From positions 1-44,029 of the forward strand of contig KN880637.1 of NCBI GenBank assembly GCA_000934385.1: a stretch of 44,029 nucleotides of DNA. Direction: 5' to 3'. The stretch comes from Cylindrobasidium torrendii FP15055 ss-10 (lineage: Eukaryota; Basidiomycota; Agaricomycetes; Agaricales; Physalacriaceae). Positions 10,788 to 22,435 of the stretch are shown here, piece after piece. Position 1 is the first letter of the stretch, and the number at the start of each line of letters is the position of its first letter. The notes under the pieces were generated by a model that worked only from the letters and a program-made list of their open reading frames with translations, did no database searches and had not been told where the DNA came from. A program made the position numbers and the translations under genes.

Positions 10788-12131
10788 ATGTCGCTCTTTT
10801 TCCTGTCACTCCTTTTCAGCGTCTTCGCGAGCTCGGCGCTTGCCCGCCCAATGGCCCGCCAGTCGTCGAGCACCTGCTCCACACCCGACCGCCGCGTCGA
10901 CTGGTACGCCTTTCTCACGATGCGGCGAGTCGCCAGCGCTGACCTCGCCGTCTAGGACCTCGCTCAGCTCGGGCCAGAAGTCAGATTACTTTGAAGCCGT
11001 CAACTGCCTGAAGGCCGCGCCATCCAAGCTGCACATGAACAACGCCCAGTCGTTGTACGACGATCTCGTCGTCATCCATCAGACCCAGGCCGACACCGGC
11101 GCTGGTACCGATAGCTGGCATTTCGTTGGACAGTGCGTCGCCCGCCTTTCTGCATTTTATATCATCATTTTAATATCTATTACATAGGTTCATGCATGTA
11201 TGTCGAGCGTTTACCTCGCCTCGCCTTTTCTGACATGCATAGGTCCATCGGTACTATGTCCACCTTTACGAGACTCTTCTTCGCAACGAATGTGGTTATA
11301 CTGGCCCGGTGCGTCTCCCGCGTTTACGGTTCTGGTCCTTATTTACTAGTCCTGCAGATGGTTTACTGGAACGAAGAAAGAGACGCTGACAGCTACTCGA
11401 ATTCTGCCACCATCCAGGACTTTGGAGGTTTCGGCTCAAACAACAACAACTGGCAAGTGTCCCAGGGTCCTTTCTCTAACTGGACCTTCCACGTCGGCCC
11501 CGGCTCGAACAACTACGACCATCCCATCACGCGCGCAGTCAACGAGCGCCAGGCCAGGAGCTCTGGCAAGTGGTATGTCGACGGTGTCAAGACCCAGAAA
11601 ACCTTCGCGGATTTCAAGGACCTGCTTTATGATACTCTCCACATCGCTGGTCACAACGGCCTTGGCGGTGGGCGTGGCGATGTATGCTTCCGTCCTGTGC
11701 GATGCTTCATGCTGACAATTTGCCTAGATCTCTAATGTGCTGTCCTCCCCGAACGACCCCCTCTTCTTCCTTCACCACACCTATCTCGACATGGCATGGC
11801 ATTCATATATCATCCTCTACTTGAGCTCACGCCGACCAGGTTTGGGCCGAATGGCAGGGCACTGACGATGCTCGCATCCATGACCTCGCGGACGCTGGAA
11901 CCGAGACTCAGAAGGGTTCTACCGTCGGTCTCTTCGCCTGCTACGCCCGTTCGCGCTTCTCACCTTTTCACAGCCCACTACACCGCAAACCCAGCTCTAC
12001 ATGTACGACCTCATCAAGACAGCGACAGTACGGCTTAGATCGTGCCGTAATTTCTTCTACTGACAGATTTTCTTCAGGTTGCTGATGTTGCTAGTACTAC
12101 TGAAGGGCTCTTGTGCTACACTTACCAGTAA
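10788..12131 (+). CDS. Secreted tyrosinase (type-3 copper oxidase)
   Basis: Tyrosinase-domain protein expected to oxidise phenols to quinones. Exons are 10788-10903, 10956-11132, 11188-11197, 11243-11308, 11358-11681, 11728-11793, 11840-11923, 11974-12027 and 12078-12131, about 316 aa. Residues 1-19 form a signal peptide (MSLFFLSLLFSVFASSALA). CuA ligands are likely H80, H94 and H103 (H-x8-H spacing between the last two). CuB ligands are H218 and H222 in LHIAGHNGLGG and H247 in FFLHHTYLD. The end, LLCYTYQ, is a family-like terminus. The usual W before the third CuA histidine is V here (QFMHVHRYY). Exon 3 is only 10 nt. The intron at 11794-11839 appears to start GC, and the one at 11924 starts GTCGGT. 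It is short, without the large C-terminal cap domain of intracellular fungal tyrosinases. The family call is strong; the small exons are inferred. Confidence 0.88.
11188..11197 (+). other. 10-nt microexon of the tyrosinase gene
   Basis: The sequence GTTCATGCAT lies between ...ACATAG and GTATGTC. Including it gives Q-F-M-H before V-H-R-Y-Y and keeps phase between exons 2 and 4. Skipping it breaks the frame just before the third CuA histidine. Confidence 0.75.
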
Positions 12132-15100
12132 AGCACTCTCATTCTTTTCCGGAATTCGGACACCTTCTGCCTCTCCTCTTCAGCAATGGACTTCAGCTTT
12201 GCATATCACGCCTCACGTTGTGGACATTTTATTGGTAACGCATGGGAATTACATCAGTACGAGTATTGTGGCTGCTGTCAGGCAGACTCGGTCGTTCGTG
12301 GATGATCTTGAAATGATTACCGTCAGCCATTCATCTTGAAATGCGCTGCAGCCCCTCCCTGCGGCGGGATTCAACCACGTTGTGGGTATCCTTTGGTGTC
12401 ATTGCCAGCGTTGATCGCCTCGCGTATGATTATGTCATGTCACCCGTTGTCAGCGTTGTCAAAGGTCCTTGTCCATTTCAGCTGAGTGGAAGAGGAACTT
12501 CCAGTGCTTTAGTTCGAGTATATATAAATATACGACGACAGTCTGTCTGTGAGCAGGGGACGCCGAGTCTGGACATCTAATCCGACATACAATTGAACAT
12601 TCGGGCCTGATCTCTTTGCTGATGTAGTTGAGAAAGAGTGAGATAGCGTCCCCTGTCAAAAACCTCTCGACACTGTCGGCCCCATTCTTAGTTACTCGTA
12701 GCTAGTATCAACCTTTGCGGGCTTTTCCCCCAAGTCCCTGCAGTCTCTATTCCCAAATCATCGCTTACCTGTTCCTTTTTTGTCCCTCTTGGAAGCCGGT
12801 GGCTGAGCCAGGAACCACGCGACATGCGCGGGGTTCGAGAGCGCTATCGAAATGGCTCTATACCTAGCAGTGAGACTATGATATTCTAGGCCTAACGCGT
12901 GTGGTATTATTGTGGACGCTGAAAGCGTATAACTCATCAGTGATGCGGGGCGCCAATGGCGCGCGATGGCTGTTGAGTGGCACATAGCCCAAATTAAGAA
13001 TGAGGCTTTCGGAGCAGCGGACCGCCACCCCGACATTATCTAACACCCGCCCCTGTTCTGTGCCTCGACACAGCTAACAGAGTACAGCATGTTCTATGTC
13101 GCACGTTCACAATCAATTTTCTCCCATGAGGGCCTTTCCGAAAAAATAACTTGCAAATAATGTACAAGGATATCTGGGAACGCTGTCGGTGGCATTGATA
13201 TGTATCAGATGCTTAATGCGACGCTAGTAGTCTTGTCGACGAGCCTAACTTGATTAGGAGGAAAGGCTCCCTCTACCAAATACGGGCTAGTGCACCTCGG
13301 TGGCAATCGCTCTTTGTAGGACCGTGAGAAAGCTGGTAGTCCCCGATCAGAAAGGTGGAGGCGGCTCTCGACGGGCTTCTTGAAGCTTGAAGCTTGACGA
13401 GCCGCGGGGACTTTCCGCCGCATGAACGGTGTAAATGTTCTGGAGAGTCTGTGCGAATCGGATGCTTGAGCTGAGGTAGTTGGGGTTCACCAAGGCACCT
13501 TTAGTAGCACGAGGAGAACTCAATAGAGCACATAGCTCTCGCGTGCTTAGAAGACAGAACATTGTGTCCGGAAGATGGATGCCAGAATACGGTGGCTGTG
13601 AGCCTCGTCTTGGCCGGGTGAGTCCTGCCGATTCTCAATGAGGTGTACGTTGTAAGATCTCCATGGGACGCGAGATGGGACGATTCTGGGGCTCGTTCAG
13701 TCGAATTGAGGAGCTATAATGATGCGGGTATATAAGAAATTGTGGGAAACCATCTAGGTCGGTGAACATGGCCGGCAACGTGCCCAACAAGAAGTCGGTA
13801 GACTCCAGGACTCCAGGCGTCGTGCATACCTCGGAGAGGGTTTTCAGCACGCATGTATGATTCACCGAAAGTGGATCGAAGCACTGTGTATGCTGAGACA
13901 AGTGAAAATGTGGATGCGAATAGCGGGCAAAGTCTGTATTGTACCAGGCAACCTTGTGACGATTCTGGACGCAAGTACCGAGCGTAAGACCTCAACAATG
14001 CAGCAAAATTCCACGGTCACATGATTGATGCATGGGTTGGGGTGGACGCAATTCGGTATCACACCCAAATCACACCGTTGATTGTCATAGAAGTTACGTT
14101 TGTCTTCTTACTGGACCGACTAAGAAGAATTCGAAGGTGATGATCTTGGAATACCATAAAGGTTGTTGATGAATATGGCAAATCCGTAGGCACCCAATTT
14201 ATGGTTGAAGTATCCTGAGTGCTCCAAGTGCCAGCATTCAGAGCTGGACTTCTTTCCTATGTTCAACCGAACTTAGTTGGAACATTTGCCTCCGTGTTAA
14301 AACTCATGATAGAGACATTTCCGCAGAAAGACACGATAGTAGCCAGTGGCACCGAATGCATTCCAGAATCCCCCACGTGGTAGCGTGGGAATTCCGGAAG
14401 GGGCGGTGATCAAGTCTTGTGGTTCGTCCTTACTACGCGTTACGGAGAGGTTCGAGGCCCAATTTGCGCAGTATACTTTTGTGTACTGTGGCATCGTACG
14501 TGCTCTTCCTTCGCGTCTTTGTGCCTTTTCAATTATGATATTCCCGTGGTTTCGCCGATGCACGAAGCAGTGCGAATGGACAAACCTCGTAAAGCAAGTC
14601 GGTCAAGGAGAAAGTCGAGTAAACTGATCCACGGGATGATACGGTGCATAAGGGTCCCACAGTATGCCGCCATTACCGCCAGGCATACACACTATGCAAA
14701 ATTCAGACGAGGCACCCATATTGAACACTCGGTTTTAATCAACTAATGAACTCTCGCACAACAACTTGCCTAAGCTTTACACGTCTTCCCATTTATGTTG
14801 TCGATACCTGATTATTCCAAAGGTCAACAAAGCATGAAAGCTAGTCACAACACTTCTTCGAGGTAACCCGAGAAGGATTGACGACAGGATCTTCATCACA
14901 CAGAGATCTTCGAGGACCGCGCTTTCGACCCTGCACCGATCAAATGACTGTGTCGGAGGCCATCGTATAGCTTTCCATAGACACCGGTGAACTAACTACT
15001 ACAGTAGAGTACGCGATTTCATATCATGACGGGCTTCTGGTCACTTAGCGGGGACCAGATTGTGGCCTCAACAATCTCCCATATCAAACGCGATAACTAA

Positions 15101-17166
15101 TTTTATGATCATTATTCCTGTTTTTACCGGGGACGATGAGAATAGCATAGTGGTCGTGTGTTGAGTGGTTGAACGCGCGCCTGTTCTTGGTTCGTCACGC
15201 ACATGTCCCGGAATCTTTGCTTAATGGCCGCATACGATGGACTAACTTGCCCTGAACTTGCCTGCCGAGCTTAACAATACAACGACTCAATGAAATCTCC
15301 TTAGTAGTAGAAGTCCGTCTACAAGCCCCGTTAGAGTGGATGACAGCTTCTATTCGACCGTGAAAACCGTGTTCCGTCGGCGCGTAAATCGTCCACTGCA
15401 TGTTGCTCTGCCGCTTGAGAGAGCCACCGCGCGGACAAACAAACATAATGCGACTTTTAGCACATCTGTTGATTGATCGAGCTGCTCAGTTCAGTCATGT
15501 CTTTTTTTCCTTTGTCTTTTTTTCAAACAGATCCATTCAAGCCTTGCACGCGCCGTGGTGGACCTGGCCAGGGACGTCGACTAGTACATAATACGAAGGA
15601 AGTATACACTCTGCTTGGACTGTTACTGGCCCGTTTCTGTATGGGTCGCAGCTTTTGAGGGTTGTGATTGGGGCATTGAACGCATTCATTAAAAACTTTC
15701 ATAGGAGTCTCTATACGCCGCTACGCATGCATTTTTCGGACCAATCCCTGCGACCAGGGGCCGATAACGTGCTCGAGGACAATGTATTATGTTTGATCTC
15801 ACTCTCGTAGCACAACCGCCGGTAACTGCACGTATGTAGAACCCGAACTCCAGGGAAGACAGGTTCATCTGCTCATCTCCGCCCACACAGAGCTCTAGTC
15901 TTTTCCATGGGGTGGCATTCCAAACGATTTCCGCACACTCATCCGGTCTTGCAAGAGATATCCGTGGAAGGAGTAGGAAGGCAAGTTTAACCTAGCTCTC
16001 ACATCTTGAACCTGCGAACCCATGTAAACTGAAAAGGAGTCTATACTGCATCACTCACTGGATCGTAGCTTATGCCATGCTTCTTCTGAGCACCTGAGTA
16101 TCCATTAACGGTACGTCCAGCTTAGCATTTTTCCTTTCAACACTTTGATGTTCTCCCGACGCAGTTAGAGGTCTTGGCCGCCTTGCAGCGCCACGTGAGG
16201 TGCGATATCTGACCGTGTCCTCGATACGAGAAGTATTTTTGAATACTATGTTGCAGGCGTGTCCAGAAAACACTGGATACCCGACGAGTATCGACAGCGA
16301 TCATCGAAGATTACAGGTGCAATACCTTACCCAACTCAACCCGGGGGTCTAAACGATTGGGTGCACTTTCTTGCACGCGAACATCCTCGCGCTCGCGAGA
16401 ACACCGTGGGCTTCTCCATTCACAGATTACGATTATCATCACAGCCGTGGGTCGTGCGATGCAGACCCCAACCTGCTGCTTCCTGGACAGGATATTGCTG
16501 CACGGTGCGCTCTTCATGGAGGTGATTGAGTTGATATGCTTTCCGCTACACTCTACGCCTTTGGCCTGATCCAGTGCTGGCCCAGCCCTTACAGTACCTC
16601 TTCGCTTGCCACGAAGAGGGAGGCTACTTGGAAGCTACCGCGTGCGTTACCCTGGAATGCGAATCCGCTCTGTGGGCTACCATTCGTTCTGACCGAACGA
16701 GGTGAGCACCCTCAAAGAAAATCTACAAAGGTGTCCCGCGCGACTTATGTAAACGAAATTGAGTTCAACAGAAGTCTATAAGATGATTGTATAGGCTACG
16801 GTATTGCTGCTGGGTCGGTAGCCAGCCGGGGCACTGTGTACTTTCCTCGGGGTTGTTGCACCATACGCGGAATTGGATCGGGATCGCCAGGCGACATGTA
16901 GAATCGTTTGTGTAAATGCCGATGTTGCCAGGTATAACGCGCAAAAGGAGACTGACCTAGAAAGGAAGGAGTTCGAGTTCCCAAGTCTCCTTCCCTGACT
17001 GTCACATCGGACTCGATGTAACGAACCTCGCATAATCAAAGTGTCAGGCAGGAGGTACTCTGGTTCACACGCTCCCAGCGATTTTCTGGACTTCGGAGGG
17101 TATAAAGAGGGCAAATATAAAAGAATAGACGCAGAGCTCTCTTTCTGCACACCCAACCTTCCAACG
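12132..17166. other. Five-kilobase gene-poor region upstream of the WOPR gene
   Basis: There is no reading frame here that I can match to a family or extend through plausible introns on either strand. Open stretches are short, scattered and uncorroborated, for example minus 12758-13036 and minus 14297-14563. No terminal repeats or transposase-like motifs were seen. The end nearest 17166 holds the WOPR promoter, with TATA-like elements. Long non-coding transcripts or very degenerate repeats cannot be excluded. Confidence 0.45.
17101..17122 (+). promoter_or_regulatory. TATA-like elements of the WOPR gene
   Basis: TATAAAG at 17101-17107 and a second AATATAAA-like element at about 17115-17122 lie 45-66 bp upstream of the WOPR start codon. 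They are followed by a pyrimidine-rich leader, a typical fungal core-promoter layout. Confidence 0.5.
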
Positions 17167-18338
17167 ATGTCTATCCCGAACGCGCCTCAACGCCCGACCC
17201 TCGAGAAAGTACGCATACGCACTCCACGGGACGCGTTCTTGGTCTTCACTGGAGTCGCCATGAACGCTCTTCCCCTCATTACACGTCGACTGGATATTGA
17301 AGAACGGCGGGCTATCTCCTCCGGCAATGTGTATGTCTGGGAGGAGCGTAGTATGAACACTGAAGCTGTTGGTCTGGGAATGGAACGATGGTATGCTCTA
17401 TGGTGAAAGACAGGACGTATCGCAGTTCGCTTACCAGACCATCAGGACGGACGGCATGTCGTGGGGGCCAAGCCGTATGCCATTTTACCTCCCCATATGC
17501 TCACTCCTCTAAGTTCTTCTCACAGGTGTTCGTGATGTAGGCCCGTCGCAAGGCTACCCTACTGCGAGGCTGACCCAGTGCAGGAGTTTCTCTATTATCA
17601 TCAAAAGAACACAGACGACGACTGCGGCGCTGTGACGCAGACGTCCCCTTGGGCTCACTTGATACGGTTCGCGCCCGACTTCTCACCGTCGAGCTGTTGC
17701 GCTGACCATCAGTCAAGGAGGGGCGGCGAGTCTTCATATAACTTCCCGGGATACTCTATATCATCGAGCTTCCGCCACTTTCCAGGGATGCGCAACCTTG
17801 TCAAGCAAACATATAGTGTCTATGTAAACCTCTCTTCGGATCGAGGGAAGAGTGCGACGAGGAAGTGGCACCTGAGTAAGTCTCCTTTTCACTTAGAGGC
17901 ATCTACTAACCATCCGATTCATATGTAGCCGCCTACTTCAACCAGGATGAAGTCGATTCCCTTCAAACTTTGGACCGGCTCCCATCAATATCGTCACTGC
18001 CCCCAAACGACTGGTTTCGGAGTGCGCGCACGCCCAAGAATGCACGGCGCGATCGCGACGCGAGTGCTCGTGCGCCTACTCTGAAAGCTAGCCCATCCGC
18101 TGTACGCAACGCCAGTCGGCTCACATCTCCGCCAATGTCAGACTCTGAACTGAGCGTGAGTTCGTCGCAGTCGAGCACGGCGGGAAGCTCCTACGGCCGC
18201 GATCATCGCTCGAGTCCCACGAAGGACTCAAGCCTGCGGGCAACGCTGGTACCGCTGGAGCACCTTCAAAAGTCTTCGACGTCTCGCCGTGACCCCCTCG
18301 ACGAGCAGTTGATTCGGCGTTTCTCCCCGCGCTGCTAG
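17167..18338 (+). CDS. WOPR-domain (Gti1/Pac2/Wor1-type) transcription regulator
   Basis: Member of the WOPR family, which includes Wor1, Ryp1, Gti1 and Pac2, fungal DNA-binding regulators of morphology and development. Exons are 17167-17390, 17446-17474, 17526-17536, 17584-17875 and 17929-18338, about 321 aa. The first WOPR half reads TPRDAFLVFTGVAMNALPLITRRL (shown here in pieces: RDAFLVF, LPLITRRL), then EERRAISSGNVYVWEER and ERWTDGMSWGPSRV. The second half contains DEFLYYHQKN, NLVKQTYSVYV and KWHLTAYFNQDEV. A Ser-rich, low-complexity tail with many SP sites follows. Exon 3 is only 11 nt and encodes VRD within the conserved WGPSRVRDEFLYY run, so it is well supported. The region linking the two halves contains Cys and Gly/Ser residues unlike the family core. 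The gene has a 5 kb gene-free upstream region. Confidence 0.88.
17526..17536 (+). other. 11-nt microexon of the WOPR gene
   Basis: GTGTTCGTGAT is flanked by CTCACAG and GTAGGC. It supplies V-R-D between GPSR and EFLYY, the residues expected in the conserved WOPR core, and bridges exon phases 1 and 0. Confidence 0.75.
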
Positions 18339-20559
18339 GCCAGGCGCGAATTCATTATTCTCTTGCTTTGCTCACCAAGTTGTACTGTTTCTCATTTGTG
18401 GATTTTTGAAGGTTGGACAAATCATTAGACCTGGACTTTATGCTGCTTGCTCTACTATCTATTGCGAAGCCCAGTGTGTACGTAACATAATGTAAATCGA
18501 CATTTCTTTGTAGTAACTTGCTTTCTCAATCCTATCTCCATTGTAGTTTTCGAGCTGTCACACCGTCTTGTTCACTCCACCCTCACTATGGCCTCGCCGG
18601 GGAGACGGAAATGAGAGGATGGGGTAATCGAACACGAAGCGCTGCAAACAACTGTGAAATCATCGCCCATAGCATAGGCAGGCACCAAGCTCTCGGTGCG
18701 GCTTTTGAACTACAATTGCTTGTGTACTCGACACAGGGCTGCATAGTAGAACGAAGGGTTGATTTTCCCAAAGGCATTGACTTACTAGGTAAACGTACTC
18801 GAATACCCTCCAGTTTCACGTTGGTTTGTCGGTCACACCCGTTGCAGCCGTTCCATGCAGCTCCATGAAATCGCTTCGGCATTCATGTTGACAAACTGAG
18901 GTGATAATGGCCGCCGGTGCGAACCTTTGACCGTGCTTTCATTACTGAGTCTTGAAGGTTGCCAGTAGCATGGCTTTAAGCGGTGTCTTGCCAATAGATC
19001 TCGCACAAAAGCCAGGATCGATTGGGTGCCACGGCTGATGGAAGAGCACACGACAAACCATGTGGACATTCCCAGAACGGGAAACGAGAGACGCGGATTG
19101 TGGCGTAGTCCGCAAGATGCCGTCGCGGGTGGCGGGCGGGGCCCCTTCGGACAACGTCTCGACAAAATGGACAATAAATGGCCCATAACTGAATACAGTG
19201 ATGTAGAGAAAGTGGTGGTAGTCTTATAATGGTGTATGAGGGCATTCAAAGTGATGTGGTTACATAGCGGTCCCAATGGGGTGAGTCGGTGTAATGCTGG
19301 CGGGGGATTGCAAAATTCCGCTCGATGGGTGTAGGCTCCGCCGAAGGTATTTTATGAGAGGTTCTTATCGCGAGGATGTGATGTGTCTAGCGGAGAAATC
19401 TCGCGGGAGGTTTTCTCAGGCCAACCAGGATATGGACTTGGAAAATGTCCCACAAGTGATTCAAACCCCATTTCAATAGCTTATCGTGTGTGTCAATATT
19501 ATTACGAATAAACTGGATTTTTAATATGGCAGTATGCCCGGGCCGGAGAATGTCTGTTCTCACCGCTGGACCATGGATTTGAACATTACGGGTTGCGTCT
19601 ATGCGAGGATGGCATGCGGGGACGTTGCGTGCAGAGTTTAATTCTCGAATCAAGGGCTTCATGAAGAACAAAGAGTACCCCGGTGGGGAAACAAGGCGGT
19701 GGCAGTCAACATCCGTCGTTGGACCTAGAAAAGTAAGGAAAGCGGTAAAACGTACGGTGTGCTGAGCATAAATTGCCATAGAAAAAACCGGCTCTCATAG
19801 ACCTGGTCAATGCATATGCAAACAGAAGACTTGAATGAAGAACAAGAAAAGGTAAGAGGGCTATAGATGAGACGGGAGAAGGATGCGAGACCCCATTCGA
19901 GGTACTCGGGATCATGGGGGATCAGACCTTCAGATATGAAATGCGGACAAGATTCAATAATGAGCTAGAGGCATTTACCAGTCAACTCTAGTCCATCCAA
20001 CGGCGGACGCAAGATTATTTTTGAGGGTAGCTACACTGTCACCCGAGAAAATCATTGCATGCCAACAGACATAAATCAGCAAAGAAATCAATAATTAGAG
20101 GTGTCCCAGAGACTCAGAGACTTCAATATTCTACTGAGCTACTTTAAAGCTGTGTCAAGCGATCGCTTAAGTCGGAGATTTTAGTGATTAATATTCAGAG
20201 CAGTGAAATCTCGGTCGTTCTACTAGCAAGGTCAAAACCGGATACAGCTGGGATATTTGCTGTCGGAGAATGCAAAGTCGGCGAGAAAATATCGAACGGC
20301 GACGCGAATGGTCCATTGGTAGCGGAGGAACCCCGGAGCATGTGCTGCCGCCGTGCTTGTTTGAAATTAGCATACCCTTCGGGATATACAACCAGCGAGC
20401 ACACCAGTGCGAAAAGGTCAGCAAAATGATTGGCACTATAAAGATGCTATATTACATACCAAGTATGTACCCATTACTTACTGTCCTTTTGGAATTTGAT
20501 GATGTCATATCACACGCGCGGCGGCTATTGGGCGCGAACACCTTTTGCTCCGTACTCTC
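18339..20559. other. Gene-poor region between the WOPR gene and RMD1
   Basis: About 2.2 kb without a gene I can support. The largest uninterrupted frame is minus 19387-19779 (130 codons) and it matches no family I recognise. A TATAAAG at 20437-20443 lies about 117 bp before the RMD1 start and may be its TATA element. Confidence 0.4.
19387..19779 (-). CDS. Uncorroborated 130-codon open frame
   Basis: I do not recognise this frame. It is uninterrupted and has mixed composition, with no signal peptide, repeat or known motif. It is AT-neutral and lies alone in a gene-poor stretch. A chance open frame is the likelier explanation. Confidence 0.12.
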   Translation of the reverse strand: MAIYAQHTVRFTAFLTFLGPTTDVDCHRLVSPPGYSLFFMKPLIRELNSARNVPACHPRIDATRNVQIHGPAVRTDILRPGHTAILKIQFIRNNIDTHDKLLKWGLNHLWDIFQVHILVGLRKPPARFLR

Positions 20560-22435
20560 ATGTCGCTACCAACCAACACACGCTCGTCAGGCGTGATAGC
20601 TTCGTCGTCCGGTGGAAGCTTGTCCAGCGAGGCAAAGGCGCGTGGAGCGAACCGGTCCACAAAGGTTGCAGGTGCGTGAACAGAACAAGGTTGAATAACA
20701 CTGACATACTGTGCAGGAAAGCTCAAGGTCCTCCCCGAGCAAAGAGAGCCTACTTCTGGGCCAGGACCCCGGTCCCCAACTCATGTTGAAGAAAGTGTCG
20801 GTACGACAGGGGACAGCGACGATGGAGACATAGAGTCAGATTCGAGCGAACCACCAGAAATAGAGGTGCCAAACAGTTTCTCACCTGTGGCCGGCACTGA
20901 CCATATCTTGCAGGTTTATAATCAGATATCATTGATTCCCGATGGTACCGCCCGTCGCGACGCGCTTCGCCTCACTAAGAAAAAGGCAAAGTCACTTCCC
21001 CGCGTCACCGCGTACGCCACAGCAAAGTGCGTTTTCTTGTACTATCCCGTGACCGTATTTAGAAGGTTCAATAGCTCATACCGCATGGACGACCTCATGA
21101 AATTCCTGAATGCGCGCCGTGAAGCATACCATACCGATGCGAAGCTCATTGACGATGTGATTTACACTCCGTATTCCTACCAGCCTATGGACGCTCGACA
21201 ATCTACTGCTCAGACCGATTCGATACGCACCGGTGACCTACTCGGCATTGCAGAACTTCGAGAGCCCGGCGAAATGCGCACTATCAAAAAGACAAATAAA
21301 TTTAACGCGACTCCGACAAATGCGGAGATATTCCTCTTCAAATATGGGACCGTGGTGATCTGGGGCATGACAGAGGCGCAGGAGAAGCGTTTTCTCTCAT
21401 CACTGTGCGTGTACATCTCTCTTCGTTCATCATGATAGCCAAATGTGTTGCAGGAAGCGGTTCGAGGTCGAGAAGCTAGGTAGGAGATCAGCATGCAGTG
21501 TCAGCCGCGACAACTAACTTGAGTTTCAACAGCCCCAGAAGATGTTGAGATGGAGGACTTGAACTTCTATTACGCCAACTATAGCCGGATATACAACGAT
21601 GTGATTACACTCCGGAAAGGGTCAAGTTACATGTACGTTTATTCTCACAGCGTCAAGGGCATCACTCATGCATCAGCTCAAGGACCAAATTATCGCTTTC
21701 CTACGCATTATCCCAGTCAGTCAAGATATCCCTCGTCGGTAACTTCATGTCGCGTATACGCAGGACTTGACGGCTTTGGATAGTTCGAAGCATTAATTAC
21801 GAACACCATCGAGGACACCAAAGATATACCTGACTTAATCAGCGAGACCGGCAAGATTGGGATGCCTCACAAGGGTACCATTGTGTCCACCTCCGGCGAC
21901 CTGGCGCTCATCTGTTCCCACAGAAATTATGCAAAACATTGGTCATCTGTTTCTTCTACGCACCAACATAAACTCTGTGGGATCTGTCCTTGATTCTCCA
22001 GTACGTCCCCACATCATTCACATTGTCCTTCTAACTGACGGATAATTAGGAAATATTTTGGGTAAATACTGAGGGCTTTCCGAACCGATTGTGTGTCTCA
22101 TTCACATGCAGAGTTTCCCGGACCTGCAACCATTATACGACGCAGCTAGGAGTTATCTAGAAATACCTCAGCGCATAAACCTGCTGAACACGCGCGTAGA
22201 GGCGAGTCTGACTGGGCTCTGGTGTTCATTTATGTTGACCCAAGTACAGGTGTTACAGGAGATGCTACAACTGTTGAAAGAATCGGTATCAGCTCGCCAT
22301 GCCGAGCGCCTAGAGCAGGTCGTGATTGTACTCATTGCTATTGAAATTGGTATGCGTTAATATTCAAGAGTATCTCATGCTCACCGACCCGCAGTCCTCG
22401 GGATCATAACTATTTTGGTGGACCTCATGTCTTAG
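20560..22435 (+). CDS. RMD1: RMD1-like DUF155 membrane protein
   Basis: Homologue of the RMD1/RMND1 (DUF155, sporulation protein RMD1) family; yeast Rmd1 is needed for sporulation and RMND1 acts in mitochondrial translation. Twelve exons: 20560-20671, 20717-21026, 21075-21404, 21454-21479, 21533-21632, 21683-21734, 21784-21874, 21924-22000, 22050-22061, 22112-22201, 22250-22349 and 22395-22435, about 446 aa. The diagnostic core is continuous across junctions: TAYATANSYRMDDLMKFL, AEIFLFKYGTVVIWGMTE, SLKRFEVEKLAPEDVEME, YYANYSRIYNDVITL and GHLFLLRTNINSVGSVLD. The C-terminal hydrophobic span VIVLIAIEIVLGIITILVDL fits the family's terminal membrane anchor. Exon 9 is 12 nt (EIFW). The intron after 22201 starts GC, and the one after 21734 starts GTCGGT. 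The N-terminus is Ser-rich and acidic. Confidence 0.93.
22050..22061 (+). other. 12-nt microexon of RMD1
   Basis: GAAATATTTTGG lies between ...AATTAG and GTAAAT and encodes EIFW, the residues expected after the conserved LDSP block. It is in phase 0 on both sides, so skipping it would delete four residues without a frameshift. Confidence 0.75.

Noticed and set aside
12132..17166. LTR retrotransposon or DNA transposon in the gene-poor region
   Set aside because: No reverse transcriptase, integrase or transposase motifs, no long terminal repeats and no target duplications were seen by eye.
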